A DNA stretch of 64,000 bases from SHXR01 sp046160305. GTDB lineage: Bacteria; Pseudomonadota; Gammaproteobacteria; Burkholderiales; SG8-39. The DNA is taken from positions 1 to 64,000 of the forward strand of contig JBJXGX010000305.1 of assembly GCA_046160305.1 (NCBI GenBank), in the 5' to 3' direction. A program made the position numbers and the translations under genes. The notes under the pieces were generated by a model that saw nothing but the letters and a program-made list of their open reading frames with translations, was not told the DNA's origin and did not search any database. This document shows, one piece after another, positions 52,738 to 62,032 of the stretch (position 1 is its first letter; each line of letters starts with the position of its first letter).

Positions 52738-53000
52738 TTGCTTGGTCTCGACTTACCCGTCGATTTTCCCTTGCGCAGCAAATCCGACGGATCGAAATCG
52801 GCTGGCACGGCGGCCCGTCTGCTTTTGAGTATGCCGAAACCGCTCGCGGAAACCTTCGCCGGCGTGCTGAATATGCGCATTTCCAAATGGTCACCCACCA
52901 GGACAAACTCGACCTTGCTGCCCTGACGTAAGCCCAACTGCTGCCGCAGCGGTTTCGGAATCGTGACTTGTCCTTTGCTCGTAACAGATGTGCTGTCCAT
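52734..53000 (-). CDS. AbrB/MazE/SpoVT-type antitoxin
   Basis: An 88-residue antitoxin (from ATG 53000; ATG 53009 is possible). The N-terminal swapped-hairpin DNA-binding domain is TSKGQVTIPKPLRQQLGLRQ with GSKVEFVLVGDHLEMRI. The basic tail (DLLRKGKSTGKSRPSK) probably binds the toxin. It represses its own operon in characterised systems of this type. Confidence 0.88.
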   Translation of the reverse strand: MDSTSVTSKGQVTIPKPLRQQLGLRQGSKVEFVLVGDHLEMRIFSTPAKVSASGFGILKSRRAAVPADFDPSDLLRKGKSTGKSRPSK

Positions 53001-53009
53001 GATCGGCAC

Positions 53010-53473
53010 CTATTCAATAAATGGTAATACTTGGTAAGGCTATCATGACTCATAGGGCGACAACTCGCGGACCTAAGGCCAATTGAACGGGAAATCCACG
53101 CCATCGGCGAGGCGGCGCAATTCGGACAGTCTCAGCTCGCCAAGCTGACGGGCGTCAACGCGCGTACGCTGCAAAACTGGGAGCAGCATCGAACGCGGCC
53201 AACCGGTCCGGCGTGCGCTTCAGGATGATCTGGTAGCGACCATCGAGTGTCATCGGCATGGCCACCCGCTTCAAGCCGATCTTTTTATAGTGCCGGTCGA
53301 TCGCTTCGAACACGCAGGTGGCTTTGCGTTCGGCGGGCCATGGGCCATGGGCGCTTGAGCGTTGGCTGGGCTCGGGTTCGGCAGCGCCAGTATCCACGGC
53401 CTCCCGTCTCACTACAATGTGGGCGGGAGCGTGTTCGTCAGGATCGAATTGGAGCCACTGTTGATAGTCGGCA
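53010..53473. other. Gap region between toxin-antitoxin pair and EamA gene
   Basis: The region holds the antitoxin relic described at 53049-53228. A minus-strand frame at 53155-53412 contains a sensible-looking stretch (RHYKKIGLKRVAMPMTLDG) but no ribosome site, and I do not recognise it. No other feature is seen. Confidence 0.5.
53049..53228 (+). pseudogene. HigA/NadS-like helix-turn-helix antitoxin remnant
   Basis: A frame without any start codon encodes 59 residues. The segment SQLAKLTGVNARTLQNWEQ followed by HRTRPTGPA is the C-terminal half of an XRE-type antitoxin. Upstream in-frame there is a stop, and no toxin gene remains. It is a truncated relic beside the intact VapBC-like pair. 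Confidence 0.65.
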
Positions 53474-54421
53474 ATGAATGAATCGCGCGTATCCGCGAGT
53501 TCGAACGCGAATCCGAGTGTCGACGCCGCTTCGACCTATCAAGGGATTGCGTTCCTGATCATCGCGGTCCTCGGCTGGGGTCTCGTGTGGCCGATCAATA
53601 AGGTGGTCTTGGAGAGCATGTCGCCCTATTGGTTTGCGGCGATCCGCTCGGCAATGGGCGCAGCGGCGCTAATGGTCATCTCGATTCCCGGAGGGCGGCT
53701 TGTGGTGCCGCCGCGATCGGACATGCCTATCCTGTTGAGCATCACGCTGCTGCATATGGTCGGTTTCGCGCTCCTTGCATCGATCGGGTTGCAGTTGGTT
53801 CCGGTGGGTCGTTCTGTCGTGCTCGCCTATACGACACCTTTGTGGGTCATGCCGGCGGCGGCATTGTTTCTGGGTGAGCGGCTCACGCTGCGCCGCACGA
53901 TCGGTGTCGCGCTTGGGTTGTTCGGACTGGTGGTGCTGTTCAATCCCTTTGCGTTCGACTGGAGCGAGCGCGCCTCGGTGATCGGGCATGCCGCACTGTT
54001 GCTCGCTGCATTGTGCTGGGCGGCGAGTATCGTGCACATTCGCGGTCACACATGGCGCTCGACGCCGTTTCAGCTCGTACCGTGGGAGGCGCTGCTGGCG
54101 ACGGTGATCCTGTTTTGCATCGCGCCGCTTGCGGAGCCGTGGGTTGCGGTCGACTGGGATGCGAAGCTGATCGGTCTCGTGTTCGCGAGCAGCATCGTTG
54201 GCGTGGCAATCCCGTACTGGGCGATCGCGATGGCGGGTCGAAGGTTGTCAGCGATCACGGTATCGCAGGGACTGCTCGGGGCGCCGATCATTGGTATCGC
54301 CGTCGCTACGGTCGCGCTGGGCGAAGCGCCGGACCTGTCCGTGTGGATCGCGCTCGTCTTGGTCGTCGGCGGAGTCGCGTTTGGCACGACAGGCAGCCGG
54401 CCACGCCGAGTCCGTGATTAA
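53474..54421 (+). CDS. EamA/DMT-family transporter
   Basis: A 315-residue membrane protein with ten predicted segments and two EamA repeats: IAFLIIAVLGWGLVWPINK in the first, GHAALLLAALCWAASIVHI in the second. It is likely a metabolite exporter. It stands alone, with relics on both sides. Confidence 0.85.
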   Translation: MNESRVSASSNANPSVDAASTYQGIAFLIIAVLGWGLVWPINKVVLESMSPYWFAAIRSAMGAAALMVISIPGGRLVVPPRSDMPILLSITLLHMVGFALLASIGLQLVPVGRSVVLAYTTPLWVMPAAALFLGERLTLRRTIGVALGLFGLVVLFNPFAFDWSERASVIGHAALLLAALCWAASIVHIRGHTWRSTPFQLVPWEALLATVILFCIAPLAEPWVAVDWDAKLIGLVFASSIVGVAIPYWAIAMAGRRLSAITVSQGLLGAPIIGIAVATVALGEAPDLSVWIALVLVVGGVAFGTTGSRPRRVRD

Positions 54422-54439
54422 AGAGGGCAGTGCCGCGGC

Positions 54440-54620
54440 GTTGTCGATGGACCACTCGGAAGCCGTGAAGAACAAGGCAGAACAAGTTGAGGCGATGCGC
54501 CAATCCCGCAATGCTGGACGCAGCACCGAGACGGGCGGCGCTGGATTTCATCAAGAATCACCATCCGGTCTGCCAGCGATTCCGGATCGCGAATTTTTCA
54601 TCCTTGTATATTAAAAGTGG
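54440..54620 (-). pseudogene. Remnant of a DUF4143-type AAA ATPase
   Basis: In one frame the stretch MVILDEIQRRP matches the Walker B region of DUF4143 ATPases. It is preceded in another frame by FAIRNRWQTGW and followed in yet another by VLRPALRDW. The reading frame shifts at least twice and no Walker A is present, so it is a decayed fragment. Confidence 0.5.
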
Positions 54621-54638
54621 ACTTTTAATATGCAAGGA
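54601..54638. promoter_or_regulatory. 38-bp AT-rich near-perfect palindrome
   Basis: The 18-base arms TCCTTGTATATTAAAAGT and ACTTTTAATATGCAAGGA are complementary except at one position, with GG in the centre. Such AT-rich symmetry in GC-rich surroundings suggests an operator. It lies directly next to the ATPase relic and may have been its operator. Confidence 0.65.
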
Positions 54639-54794
54639 TAAGATCAAGGAAACAGCGGGCAGCCTGTTTCTCGTTGAGCAGAACGCCAAGCAGGAATTGG
54701 CGATCGCCGATCGTGCCGTATCCTCTGCATGATGACCTCGCAACCGGCGTGCGTGCGACCGCCGTCGTTCAGGGAATGGCGGAGGTCGATGCGT

Positions 54795-55778
54795 TCAATC
54801 CGACTTCAGCCCTAGCGATTTAATCACCGGCGACCAACTGGTCACTTCATCTTCCACAAAGCGCTGTGCCTTGTCGGGAGTGCTGTCCGCGTAGACCTCC
54901 AGACCCGCCTTGGTCCACAGTTCGAGCATGGTGCTGTCGGCCATCGTCGTGTTGACCGCGGCTACGATTTTTTCGATGACGGGTTGCGGCGTGCGGGCCG
55001 GAACGAACAGACCGAAGAAATTGATGGCGATCATGCCTTGCACGGTTTCGCGCGCGGTCGGAATGTCGGGCGCGATCGCCGAGCGGTTTGCCGTCGTGAC
55101 GGCCAGAATGCGGACTTTCCCGGTCCGATGAAGATCAAAGACGTGGCCGCTGATGTTTGGCACGGCGACCGGAATATGACCGCCAAGTAAATCAGTCAGC
55201 GCGGCCGGACCGCCACGGTACGACACGTGAGAAAGACCGGGTGCGTTGATCAGCGATCGGAATAATTCGCCCGCGAGGTGTCCGGTCGACCCGGTACCGG
55301 CCGAACCGTAGGAAAGCTGTCGCGCGGGAGCGCTCGCATAGGCCACAAACTCTTTCAGCGTATTCACCGGCAGCGATGGATGAACGCTGATGGCGTTGCC
55401 GCCGGTTGCCAGCATTGCGATGCACCGGAAGTCCTTGAGCGGATGGTACGGCGGTGTGGACACCGTGAGCGGCCCGATCACATGCGTTGCGGCGCTTCCC
55501 AGCAGCATCGTGTAGCCATCGGGCGCGGCGCGTGCCACGGCGTTGGCACCGATGACACCGCCCGCGCCGCTCAGGTTTTCGATCACCATCGAGCCGAGCG
55601 CCGACTTCATGCGATCGGCAAACGGGCGTGCCACCGTATCGTTAATACCGCCAGGCGGAAACGGCACGATCAAGCGAATCGGTTTGGTCGGATAACTCTG
55701 TGCCGCACTGGAGCCGGCGGCAACAATACCGATCACCACGACGAACAACGCAGCGCCTGCTCGGGCTGTCATTCCCAT
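54795..55778 (-). CDS. Tripartite tricarboxylate transporter receptor, Bug family
   Basis: A 327-residue receptor (ATG 55778, with GGAAAG eight bases upstream; ATG 55772 is possible). The signal peptide ends GSSAAQ, then SYPTKPIRLIVPFPPGG. IENLSGAGGVIG and HVSYRGGPAAL follow; the PYKG loop is altered to SYRG. It is divergent from the periplasmic-binding-like protein at 55924, and the two may share a substrate. Confidence 0.9.
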   Translation of the reverse strand: MGMTARAGAALFVVVIGIVAAGSSAAQSYPTKPIRLIVPFPPGGINDTVARPFADRMKSALGSMVIENLSGAGGVIGANAVARAAPDGYTMLLGSAATHVIGPLTVSTPPYHPLKDFRCIAMLATGGNAISVHPSLPVNTLKEFVAYASAPARQLSYGSAGTGSTGHLAGELFRSLINAPGLSHVSYRGGPAALTDLLGGHIPVAVPNISGHVFDLHRTGKVRILAVTTANRSAIAPDIPTARETVQGMIAINFFGLFVPARTPQPVIEKIVAAVNTTMADSTMLELWTKAGLEVYADSTPDKAQRFVEDEVTSWSPVIKSLGLKSD

Positions 55779-55923
55779 TGTTATTTCTTTCCGAAGAGGC
55801 ATAGGCGAACCGCGGAACCATGGCCGGTCGCGGATACGTCTAGTTGTTGCGAGTCGTTGCGAGTTGTTGCGGTATGCTAATCGCAATTCGCGCCGGGCAA
55901 GTGGCGCACCACTCCGGAAGGAT

Positions 55924-56796
55924 ATGACCGTGACAGTCGCGACAGTCGTGAGAATCGCTCCCAATAACCCGGTATTCGATTTGCCGGTGATCGTCGCAAT
56001 CGAGGAAGGCTTGTTCGCCAAGGCGGACCTCGACGTGAGCTTCTCGGCGACCTACGCGGATCGCGAGAAAGACACCGTCGAGAAGCCGATCCTCTCAAGA
56101 CTCAAGGAGCAGCTCTTCGAGTGCGGCTCGGCCAATAGCTACAACGTCTGCGAATGGGCCAGCATCGACCGGCTGGAACGCGGCACACGCGGTGGCAGCA
56201 TCGCAGCACTTCGGGCGGCGGTCGCGGCACAGGCCATCCTCACCTTCGAGGACGCGTTGCAGACGCCGCGCGATATGGCCGGCGTTCCGGTCGTCGTGCA
56301 GGAACTCACCGGCTCGCACTATACAACGCTCCAGATGCTGGAGAGCGCGGTCGGCCGTGAGCACGTCAAGATCGAGAACGGTGGACTCCCGCAAATGCGT
56401 TGGCGCGGATTGAAGAGCGGCCTCCACCGCGCGGTCGCGGTGATGGAGCCGTTTATCAGTCTGGGGCTCAAGGAGGGCGCGCATATCATTGCCGCCTCGT
56501 TCTATCGCGGCGGTGAGGTGGTGGGGCCTGAACTCACGTCCGAGCAGCGCAAGGCCTACTACGATGCAGAGAATCAAGCGGTCGATCTGATCAACGCGGA
56601 TTTCTACCAGTACGCGCATCACGTCACCGCCGCCACCCACGGCGCGCTCGAACCGCGCGAGTTGCTGAAGGCATTCGTCCATTACAAGCACGTCGACTAC
56701 TACGATCCGGACCGGTTCAACCGGGCCTATGACTGGATGAAGGCGCGCGGCATGACTGACGGGCAGGGTGCGCACGGGGCATTGGTGGTTGGCTAA
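55924..56796 (+). CDS. Periplasmic-binding-like protein without signal peptide (NMT1/THI5-like)
   Basis: A 290-residue protein with the type II binding-protein pattern of NMT1/SsuA-like families: RIAPNNPVFDLPVIVAIEEGLFAK, DMAGVPVVVQELTGSHYTTL and HRAVAVMEPFISLGL. No signal peptide is present, so it would act in the cytoplasm, for example as an enzyme-like or sensory protein. ATG 55924 has GGAAGGAT just upstream. It precedes a TauD-type dioxygenase by 69 bases, probably in one operon. Confidence 0.7.
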   Translation: MTVTVATVVRIAPNNPVFDLPVIVAIEEGLFAKADLDVSFSATYADREKDTVEKPILSRLKEQLFECGSANSYNVCEWASIDRLERGTRGGSIAALRAAVAAQAILTFEDALQTPRDMAGVPVVVQELTGSHYTTLQMLESAVGREHVKIENGGLPQMRWRGLKSGLHRAVAVMEPFISLGLKEGAHIIAASFYRGGEVVGPELTSEQRKAYYDAENQAVDLINADFYQYAHHVTAATHGALEPRELLKAFVHYKHVDYYDPDRFNRAYDWMKARGMTDGQGAHGALVVG

Positions 56797-56865
56797 CGCG
56801 CGTCGGATTTGCCTTCGCGATTTGGCTACCAGCAGATAACGCGCCGATCGAATGTGATTCGAAAA

Positions 56866-57690
56866 ATGAGCCTCAACAGCATTAGCGTGACACCTCTTTC
56901 GCCGCATATCGGCGCGGAGATCACCGGTGTCGATCTGCGCGAGCCATTACACGGTGAGCAGGTGGAGGAAATTCACGCGGCCCTGATGCGCCATCTCGTG
57001 GTCTTTTTCCGCGACCAGCCGATCGACTTCGTCGCGCATAAACGCTTTTGCAGCTATTTCGGCGCAATGCACATCCATGTCGGCGGCGATGGCACCGCTT
57101 CGAGCACTGTCGAGGGCCATCCTGAAATCCGGCGCCAACATTTCACCGCCGATTCGAAGCGTGTGTCGGGCGAGGTGTGGCATACCGATCAATCCTGCGC
57201 GCCGATCCCGCCGATGGGCAGCATCCTGCACCAGCACATCGTGCCGCCGATGGGCGGGGGCGACACGCTGTTCGCCAGCATGTATGCGGCGTACGACGAG
57301 CTGTCGGCTCCCATGCAGCGCTTTCTTGAAGGCATGACCGCAATGCACGACGGCGCATTGTTGTTCGATAAGACGTCGACCAAGTATCCGACCGCCGTGC
57401 ATCCGGTGATCGTGCGCCATCCGGTCACTGGCCGCAAACTGATCTATGTGAATCGTGGCTTCACGGCGCGCATCAACGAGTTGCCGGTGACGGAAAGCGC
57501 GGCGGTGCTCGCATTTCTGTTCGAGCATTGCGCGCGGCCGGACTTCCAGATGCGCTTTCATTGGCGCGCGCATTCGATTGCCTTTTGGGACAATCGCTGC
57601 ACCCAGCACCAGGCGATCTGGGACTACCACCCGAATGTGCGGTCCGGTTACCGGATCCAGATCAAAGGCACGGCGCCGCCGATTGGTTAG
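56866..57690 (+). CDS. TauD/TfdA-family Fe(II)/2-oxoglutarate dioxygenase
   Basis: A 274-residue dioxygenase with the family opening IGAEITGVDLREPL. The iron ligands are H-x-D in WHTDQS and a distal histidine in CTQHQAIWDY, with an arginine for 2-oxoglutarate in RSGYRIQI. It hydroxylates a substrate such as a sulfonate, ester or phenoxy acid. Together with the upstream binding-like protein it may form a small catabolic unit. Confidence 0.9.
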   Translation: MSLNSISVTPLSPHIGAEITGVDLREPLHGEQVEEIHAALMRHLVVFFRDQPIDFVAHKRFCSYFGAMHIHVGGDGTASSTVEGHPEIRRQHFTADSKRVSGEVWHTDQSCAPIPPMGSILHQHIVPPMGGGDTLFASMYAAYDELSAPMQRFLEGMTAMHDGALLFDKTSTKYPTAVHPVIVRHPVTGRKLIYVNRGFTARINELPVTESAAVLAFLFEHCARPDFQMRFHWRAHSIAFWDNRCTQHQAIWDYHPNVRSGYRIQIKGTAPPIG

Positions 57691-57878
57691 CGAGTGGACG
57701 GCTCCGCTCACTCGCGCGTCAGTGCGGCCAAGCGCGCGATGAAAATCCGATCGCCGGGTCAGTCAAACATCGCAGATGTCGCGGCCAACACGGATCTTGG
57801 CCGCATCGCCCATTCGACGCAGGCCGACTTTGTCGTGGCCGGCCGCGTGAATCACCGGGCCCGAAGCCTATTAAGGCG

Positions 57879-58271
57879 CTACTTGATCACTTCCCAGAAT
57901 ATTCCCGCAATGCAGATGAAACCCAGCGTGAATATGACGGTCCTGATATAGGCGATCCCTAACAAATAAACGACCGCATGTCCAAGTCGCAGCCAGAAAA
58001 AGCACACCGCCCAAAACGCCGTCATGGCATTCGCCTTGCCGGCCAAATGCGCAATGATCACGAGCGCTGCAAATGGCGCGAACACCTCGACCGCGTTCAT
58101 ATACGTGCGATCGGCACGTTTCCCCCACGACGGTAGGGGGCGCGGCGTCGGATCCACGTAGTTGATCGGTTTGGGAAATCCGTTCGTCATGACCTGCGCC
58201 ACGACATAGGGTATCCACAGGACTGCCGTCAGCAATGCCGTCAGCGCGAGGTATTTGAGGTCAGTCGACAT
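57879..58271 (-). CDS. MAPEG-family membrane protein
   Basis: A 130-residue protein with four membrane helices: LALTALLTAVLWIPYVVAQ, AVEVFAPFAALVIIAHL, FWAVCFFWLRLGHAVVYLL and a final helix. The polar loop RADRTYMNAVE is typical of MAPEG proteins, which in eukaryotes include glutathione transferases; bacterial roles are mostly unknown. AAGGAG precedes ATG 58271. Confidence 0.82.
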   Translation of the reverse strand: MSTDLKYLALTALLTAVLWIPYVVAQVMTNGFPKPINYVDPTPRPLPSWGKRADRTYMNAVEVFAPFAALVIIAHLAGKANAMTAFWAVCFFWLRLGHAVVYLLGIAYIRTVIFTLGFICIAGIFWEVIK

Positions 58272-58455
58272 GGGGATCTCCTTTGGTTTGAATGGGCGAA
58301 TTATCGTAGCGGGCGTCACGTGCAGATATCGACGTCATCGAGACGTGCGGTTCACTTCGCTTTCGATCCGCCATCGGCCCTTGCAGTCGGATGCTGGCCT
58401 TGCAGAATCGCACATAAGCCCCCTCGGGCATCTGTTTATCAATACACCCCCTCAC

Positions 58456-60084
58456 TCACGCGGCGACGAGATCAGGCTTGTCGGGTCGCGATCGCAATTT
58501 CACCGGGATGATCTTCTTGTTTGCGGGTAGAAACTGTTCCGGCACATCGGCGTAGACCGTGTTCGAGGTGGTTCCCGCCGCGAGTGGTATCGGGGGCTGC
58601 GCCGGATGCAGCGGAATTTCCTCCAGCTGGGTCGCGACCGAAACACCCTCGTGCGTGAAGTGCGACTTGGCCCGCAACAGCATCGGCAGGTGCTTCGCCA
58701 TGTGCCAGAACGTCCAGCGGTGCTGCCACAGTCTCTTCGCGAACCGCCTGTGGTACTGCTTGCTCTTGTAGAAACGCATGATGTGCCAGTTGTAGAGGTC
58801 CTCCATCTGCTCGCGCGACGAGAACCCCTCTGGCACATAGACGAAATTCAGGCAGTTCATGAGGCGCCAGTCCTCGTGGAAGGACCCCTCCTTGCCGTTG
58901 TTCTGGATGATTTCATGCCACATCGGCGCGCCATGGAACGGCGTGAATTTGGTCATGTTCATCTCGTCGAGGTCGAGCTCCAGGATGAAGTCCGACGTCC
59001 TCCGGAGCGTCTCCGGCGTCTCGCCCGGCAGACCAAATATGAACAGCCCCTTGGTCCGCATGCCAAGCTTCTGGATGCGTCGCGTCGTCTCGCGAACCTG
59101 CTCGAGTGCGACGCCGGTTTTGTGCCGCTCCATCATGGCAGGGTCGGCGGTCTCCATGCCCATCGACAGCATCAACGCGCCGGCCCGCTTCATGAGGGAG
59201 AGGAGTTCCTCGTCGTCGTTGTGACCGACGCGGATGGCGCAATTCCAATCCATGCCAAGCGGCTTCTTGATGAGCGTCTCGCATAGCTCGACCACGCGCT
59301 TGCGACTGGCGGTGAACAGGTCGTCGTAGAAGTTGATGTGATGCACGCCGTAGGTATCGCGCAGGTGCTTCATGTGCTCCCACGTGTATTCGGCGGAGTT
59401 GTGCCGGTATTTGTGTTCATACACCGTGCGATCGCAGAAGCTGCATGTGAACGGGCAGCCGCGGCTGGTGATGAGGTTCGTGCCGTAGCGCTTGATGTAG
59501 CTGAAAAGCGGCAGGTGATACCCGGTGGGGAAGCCCTCCAGCTTGTGCCAGGCCGGAAACGGCAGCTCGTCGAGATCGTTGATGCGCGTGCGACGAGGAT
59601 TGGAGACCACCTTTTCGCCGTCGCGCCAGACCAGACCCGAGATCGTCGCGGGCGCAGCGCCGTCGGCGAGATCCTGGAGCGTTCCCTCACCTTCGCCCAC
59701 GCACAGATAGTCGATGTTCGGAAAATGCTCGAGGAGCTGGCCGCCGATCGAAGAGGGGTGCACCGCGCCGAAGATGATCTTCACCCCCGGGCGCTTCTGC
59801 CGGATCAGGCCGGCGATGTCGTAGCCGTCGAGGAAAGCAGAGGTGGTCGTTGAGAATCCCACCATATCGGGCTTCCAGTCGACCACTCTTTGCGCCGTCT
59901 CCTCCGCATTGCGTGGCGGCCTGGGACCGAGGCAGTCGATCAGCATCGTCTCGTGGCCGTGCTTTTCGAGCCAGGAGGCCAGCGACAGAATGCCGATCGG
60001 CGCCATCCGGTTGGCGAAGAGCGACAGATCGGGTTGACCAGGGCAGAAGTTGTAGCCGGCCGGATGAATGAGGGCCACGCGCAT
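58456..60084 (-). CDS. B12-binding domain radical SAM protein
   Basis: A 542-residue enzyme. The N-terminal cobalamin-binding domain runs from MRVALIHPAGYN to about residue 145 (DCLGPRPP, GAVHPSSIGGQLL, LCVGEGEGTL). The radical SAM core has the cluster motif C-x3-C-x2-C in SRGCPFTCSFCDR near residue 210. A long C-terminal region follows. Relatives (BchE, HpnJ/HpnP-like) alkylate or rearrange lipids and tetrapyrroles; the substrate here is not known. ATG 60084 is the first start that gives the cobalamin domain. Confidence 0.88.
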   Translation of the reverse strand: MRVALIHPAGYNFCPGQPDLSLFANRMAPIGILSLASWLEKHGHETMLIDCLGPRPPRNAEETAQRVVDWKPDMVGFSTTTSAFLDGYDIAGLIRQKRPGVKIIFGAVHPSSIGGQLLEHFPNIDYLCVGEGEGTLQDLADGAAPATISGLVWRDGEKVVSNPRRTRINDLDELPFPAWHKLEGFPTGYHLPLFSYIKRYGTNLITSRGCPFTCSFCDRTVYEHKYRHNSAEYTWEHMKHLRDTYGVHHINFYDDLFTASRKRVVELCETLIKKPLGMDWNCAIRVGHNDDEELLSLMKRAGALMLSMGMETADPAMMERHKTGVALEQVRETTRRIQKLGMRTKGLFIFGLPGETPETLRRTSDFILELDLDEMNMTKFTPFHGAPMWHEIIQNNGKEGSFHEDWRLMNCLNFVYVPEGFSSREQMEDLYNWHIMRFYKSKQYHRRFAKRLWQHRWTFWHMAKHLPMLLRAKSHFTHEGVSVATQLEEIPLHPAQPPIPLAAGTTSNTVYADVPEQFLPANKKIIPVKLRSRPDKPDLVAA

Positions 60085-60358
60085 GGAACGCTCCTTGGTC
60101 GCAGTGAACGCCCCTGGCGGGGCAGGCTCGGGCAGCAAAGTCCGCATATTGCTACGAGCCAGGGAAAAAGGAAACGTCCGCCTTTCGCCGCGACCGGTGC
60201 GTGCGGCCGCACCCCCGATCAGCCGGCGGACCCGGTTGCCGGGCTGTCTGGTGCGGTGCATGGCGTTTTCCGTGCACGTCGACGGTGCATGTCGGCCCCG
60301 CATTGACGCGCATCCGCGTGGCCTGTAACGTCTGCGACCGCCGTTACCCTCTGCCGAC

Positions 60359-61213
60359 ATGACTTCACCGAGTCTTCCGTCCGTGCCGACCGCCGTACAG
60401 CGTGCCGATCCGCGATGGCGCCTGGCGCCGATCTTCCCGGCCAGTGCCGCGTTGCATGCTGCGAGCCTTGGCGTTGTCGCGCTGCACCCACATACATGGC
60501 CCTGGGCGCTCGCGACCGTGGTTGGAAATCATGCGCTCCTCGCCGCCGTGGGGCTCGTTCCGCGCAGCCAACTCCTTGGCCCCAACATGGTCCGCCTTCC
60601 GGCTTCCGCGGCCGCACGAAGGGAAATCGCGATCACGTTCGATGACGGGCCGGATCCGGAGATCACCCCGCGCGTGCTCGATTGCCTGGATAGCGCCGGC
60701 GTCAAGGCGAGCTTCTTTGTGGTTGGCGAGCGGGTTCTTCGCTATCCGCACCTCGTGCGGGAAATCCACCGCCGCGGCCATTCGGTCGAGAATCACACGA
60801 TGGTGCATTCCTTACGCTTCTCCTTGTACGGATCCGATCACCTGTTCAGCGAGCTCTCCGCGGCGCAATCGATCATCGCCGAGGCATGTGGCAGCCGCCC
60901 GCGCTACTTCCGCGCGCCCTGCGGTCTGCGCGGTCCGTTGCTCGATCGTGTGCTCGCACGGCTCGATCTGCAGCTCGTTTCCTGGACCCGGCGCGGGCTC
61001 GATACCGTCGCGCGTACACCGGAGCCCGTGCTGGCACGCCTTGCGCATCGCGCGGGCGCCGGGGACATCCTCCTCCTCCACGATGGCATCGCGGTGCTGG
61101 AGAAGCGCAACCATCATGTTCTGACGGTGCTGCCGAGGCTCATCGACGCTTGCAGGATGCGAGGCCTGCGGCCGGTGACGATGCGCGCTGCCTGCGACGT
61201 GGATCCTGCGTGA
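60359..61213 (+). CDS. Polysaccharide deacetylase family protein (NodB homology domain)
   Basis: A 284-residue protein. Two N-terminal hydrophobic stretches precede the NodB domain, which has TFDDGPDPEITPRVL (motif 1), HRRGHSVENHTMVH (motif 2, metal histidines), RYFRAPCG (motif 3) and LLLHDGI (motif 5). It removes acetyl groups from cell-surface sugars. It is divergent from the radical SAM gene and could modify the same lipid or glycolipid (inference). Confidence 0.88.
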   Translation: MTSPSLPSVPTAVQRADPRWRLAPIFPASAALHAASLGVVALHPHTWPWALATVVGNHALLAAVGLVPRSQLLGPNMVRLPASAAARREIAITFDDGPDPEITPRVLDCLDSAGVKASFFVVGERVLRYPHLVREIHRRGHSVENHTMVHSLRFSLYGSDHLFSELSAAQSIIAEACGSRPRYFRAPCGLRGPLLDRVLARLDLQLVSWTRRGLDTVARTPEPVLARLAHRAGAGDILLLHDGIAVLEKRNHHVLTVLPRLIDACRMRGLRPVTMRAACDVDPA

Positions 61214-61234
61214 TATTGAAGGTGAGGACAGACG

Positions 61235-61984
61235 GTGAGATCGTGCCTGTTGCGTGCAACCCTTGTATTGTCATTGCTCGTTAGTGAAGCTTCGTTCGCC
61301 GCCGAAATCAAGGGCTTCTTCACCGGCGCGGCACGCCGCTCGCTCGCGACGCTTCTCCCGCAATTCGAGCGCATCACCGGCCACAAGGTCGCGGGCGAAT
61401 ATGCCTTGCCGCCAGACTTGATCAAGCGGATCCATGCCGGCGAGCCGTTCGACGTCATCATCCTCTCCTATGACGTCGAAGGGCTGGTCGGGCAGGGCAA
61501 GGTCGCGGCCGACTCGCGAACCACGCTTGGCCGCATCGGTGTCGGCGTCGCCGTTCGTCAAGGCGCGCCGAAGCCGGACTTCAGCACCGTTGATGCGTTC
61601 AGGCGCGCACTGCTCAATGCCAAGGCGATCGCCACTTCGGGCGAGGGCAGCAGCGGCCGCTATGTCGCCGGCCTGCTCGATCAATTGGGCATCGCCGAAC
61701 AGGTCAGGCCGAAAATTCGATCGGGCGGTCCAGGCGCCTCCGCCCAACTGGTGTCTCGAGGCGAGGTGGATTTCGTCGTGTCGGGTCTCCCGCCGCTGAT
61801 CGGCACGCCAGACATCGAATGGCTGGGCTATCTTCCGGCCGAGATCAACAGTTGGCTCTTGTTCACCGGCGGGGTCGGCACCAAGGCCGGCGAAGCGGAC
61901 GCCGGTCGCGCGCTATTGAAATTCCTTACGACCCCCGGTGCAGTCGAAGTGTGGAAGGAGAATGGCGTCGAGCCGGTTCAGTGA
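61235..61984 (+). CDS. ModA-like substrate-binding protein
   Basis: A 249-residue periplasmic protein of the molybdate-binding (PBP type II) family. It starts at GTG 61235, after GGTGAGG. The signal peptide is CLLRATLVLSLLVSEASFAA; the mature part opens IKGFFTGAARRSLATLLPQF and includes YDVEGLVGQGKVA and SGEGSSGRYVAGLL. No modB or modC is near; stand-alone members are common and may bind other anions. It follows the deacetylase by 21 bases and converges on the TRAP gene. Confidence 0.82.
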   Translation: MRSCLLRATLVLSLLVSEASFAAEIKGFFTGAARRSLATLLPQFERITGHKVAGEYALPPDLIKRIHAGEPFDVIILSYDVEGLVGQGKVAADSRTTLGRIGVGVAVRQGAPKPDFSTVDAFRRALLNAKAIATSGEGSSGRYVAGLLDQLGIAEQVRPKIRSGGPGASAQLVSRGEVDFVVSGLPPLIGTPDIEWLGYLPAEINSWLLFTGGVGTKAGEADAGRALLKFLTTPGAVEVWKENGVEPVQ

Positions 61985-62032
61985 CACTGCTGCCGGCGTC
62001 GCACACTTTGACATAGCTACTACCGCATCAGA

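Larger units (their letters stand above)
54422..54794. other. Gap region with ATPase relic and palindrome
   Basis: Beyond the relic and palindrome listed separately, the stretch 54640-54790 has short frames on both strands without ribosome sites. I see no supported gene. Confidence 0.5.

Noticed and set aside
53155..53412. Minus-strand frame of 85 codons with a protein-like stretch
   Set aside because: No start signal and it overlaps the antitoxin relic; kept only as a remark in the gap entry.
54487..54732. Plus-strand frame across the 38-bp palindrome
   Set aside because: Crosses the ATPase relic and the palindrome and has no ribosome site; a real gene here is not supported.
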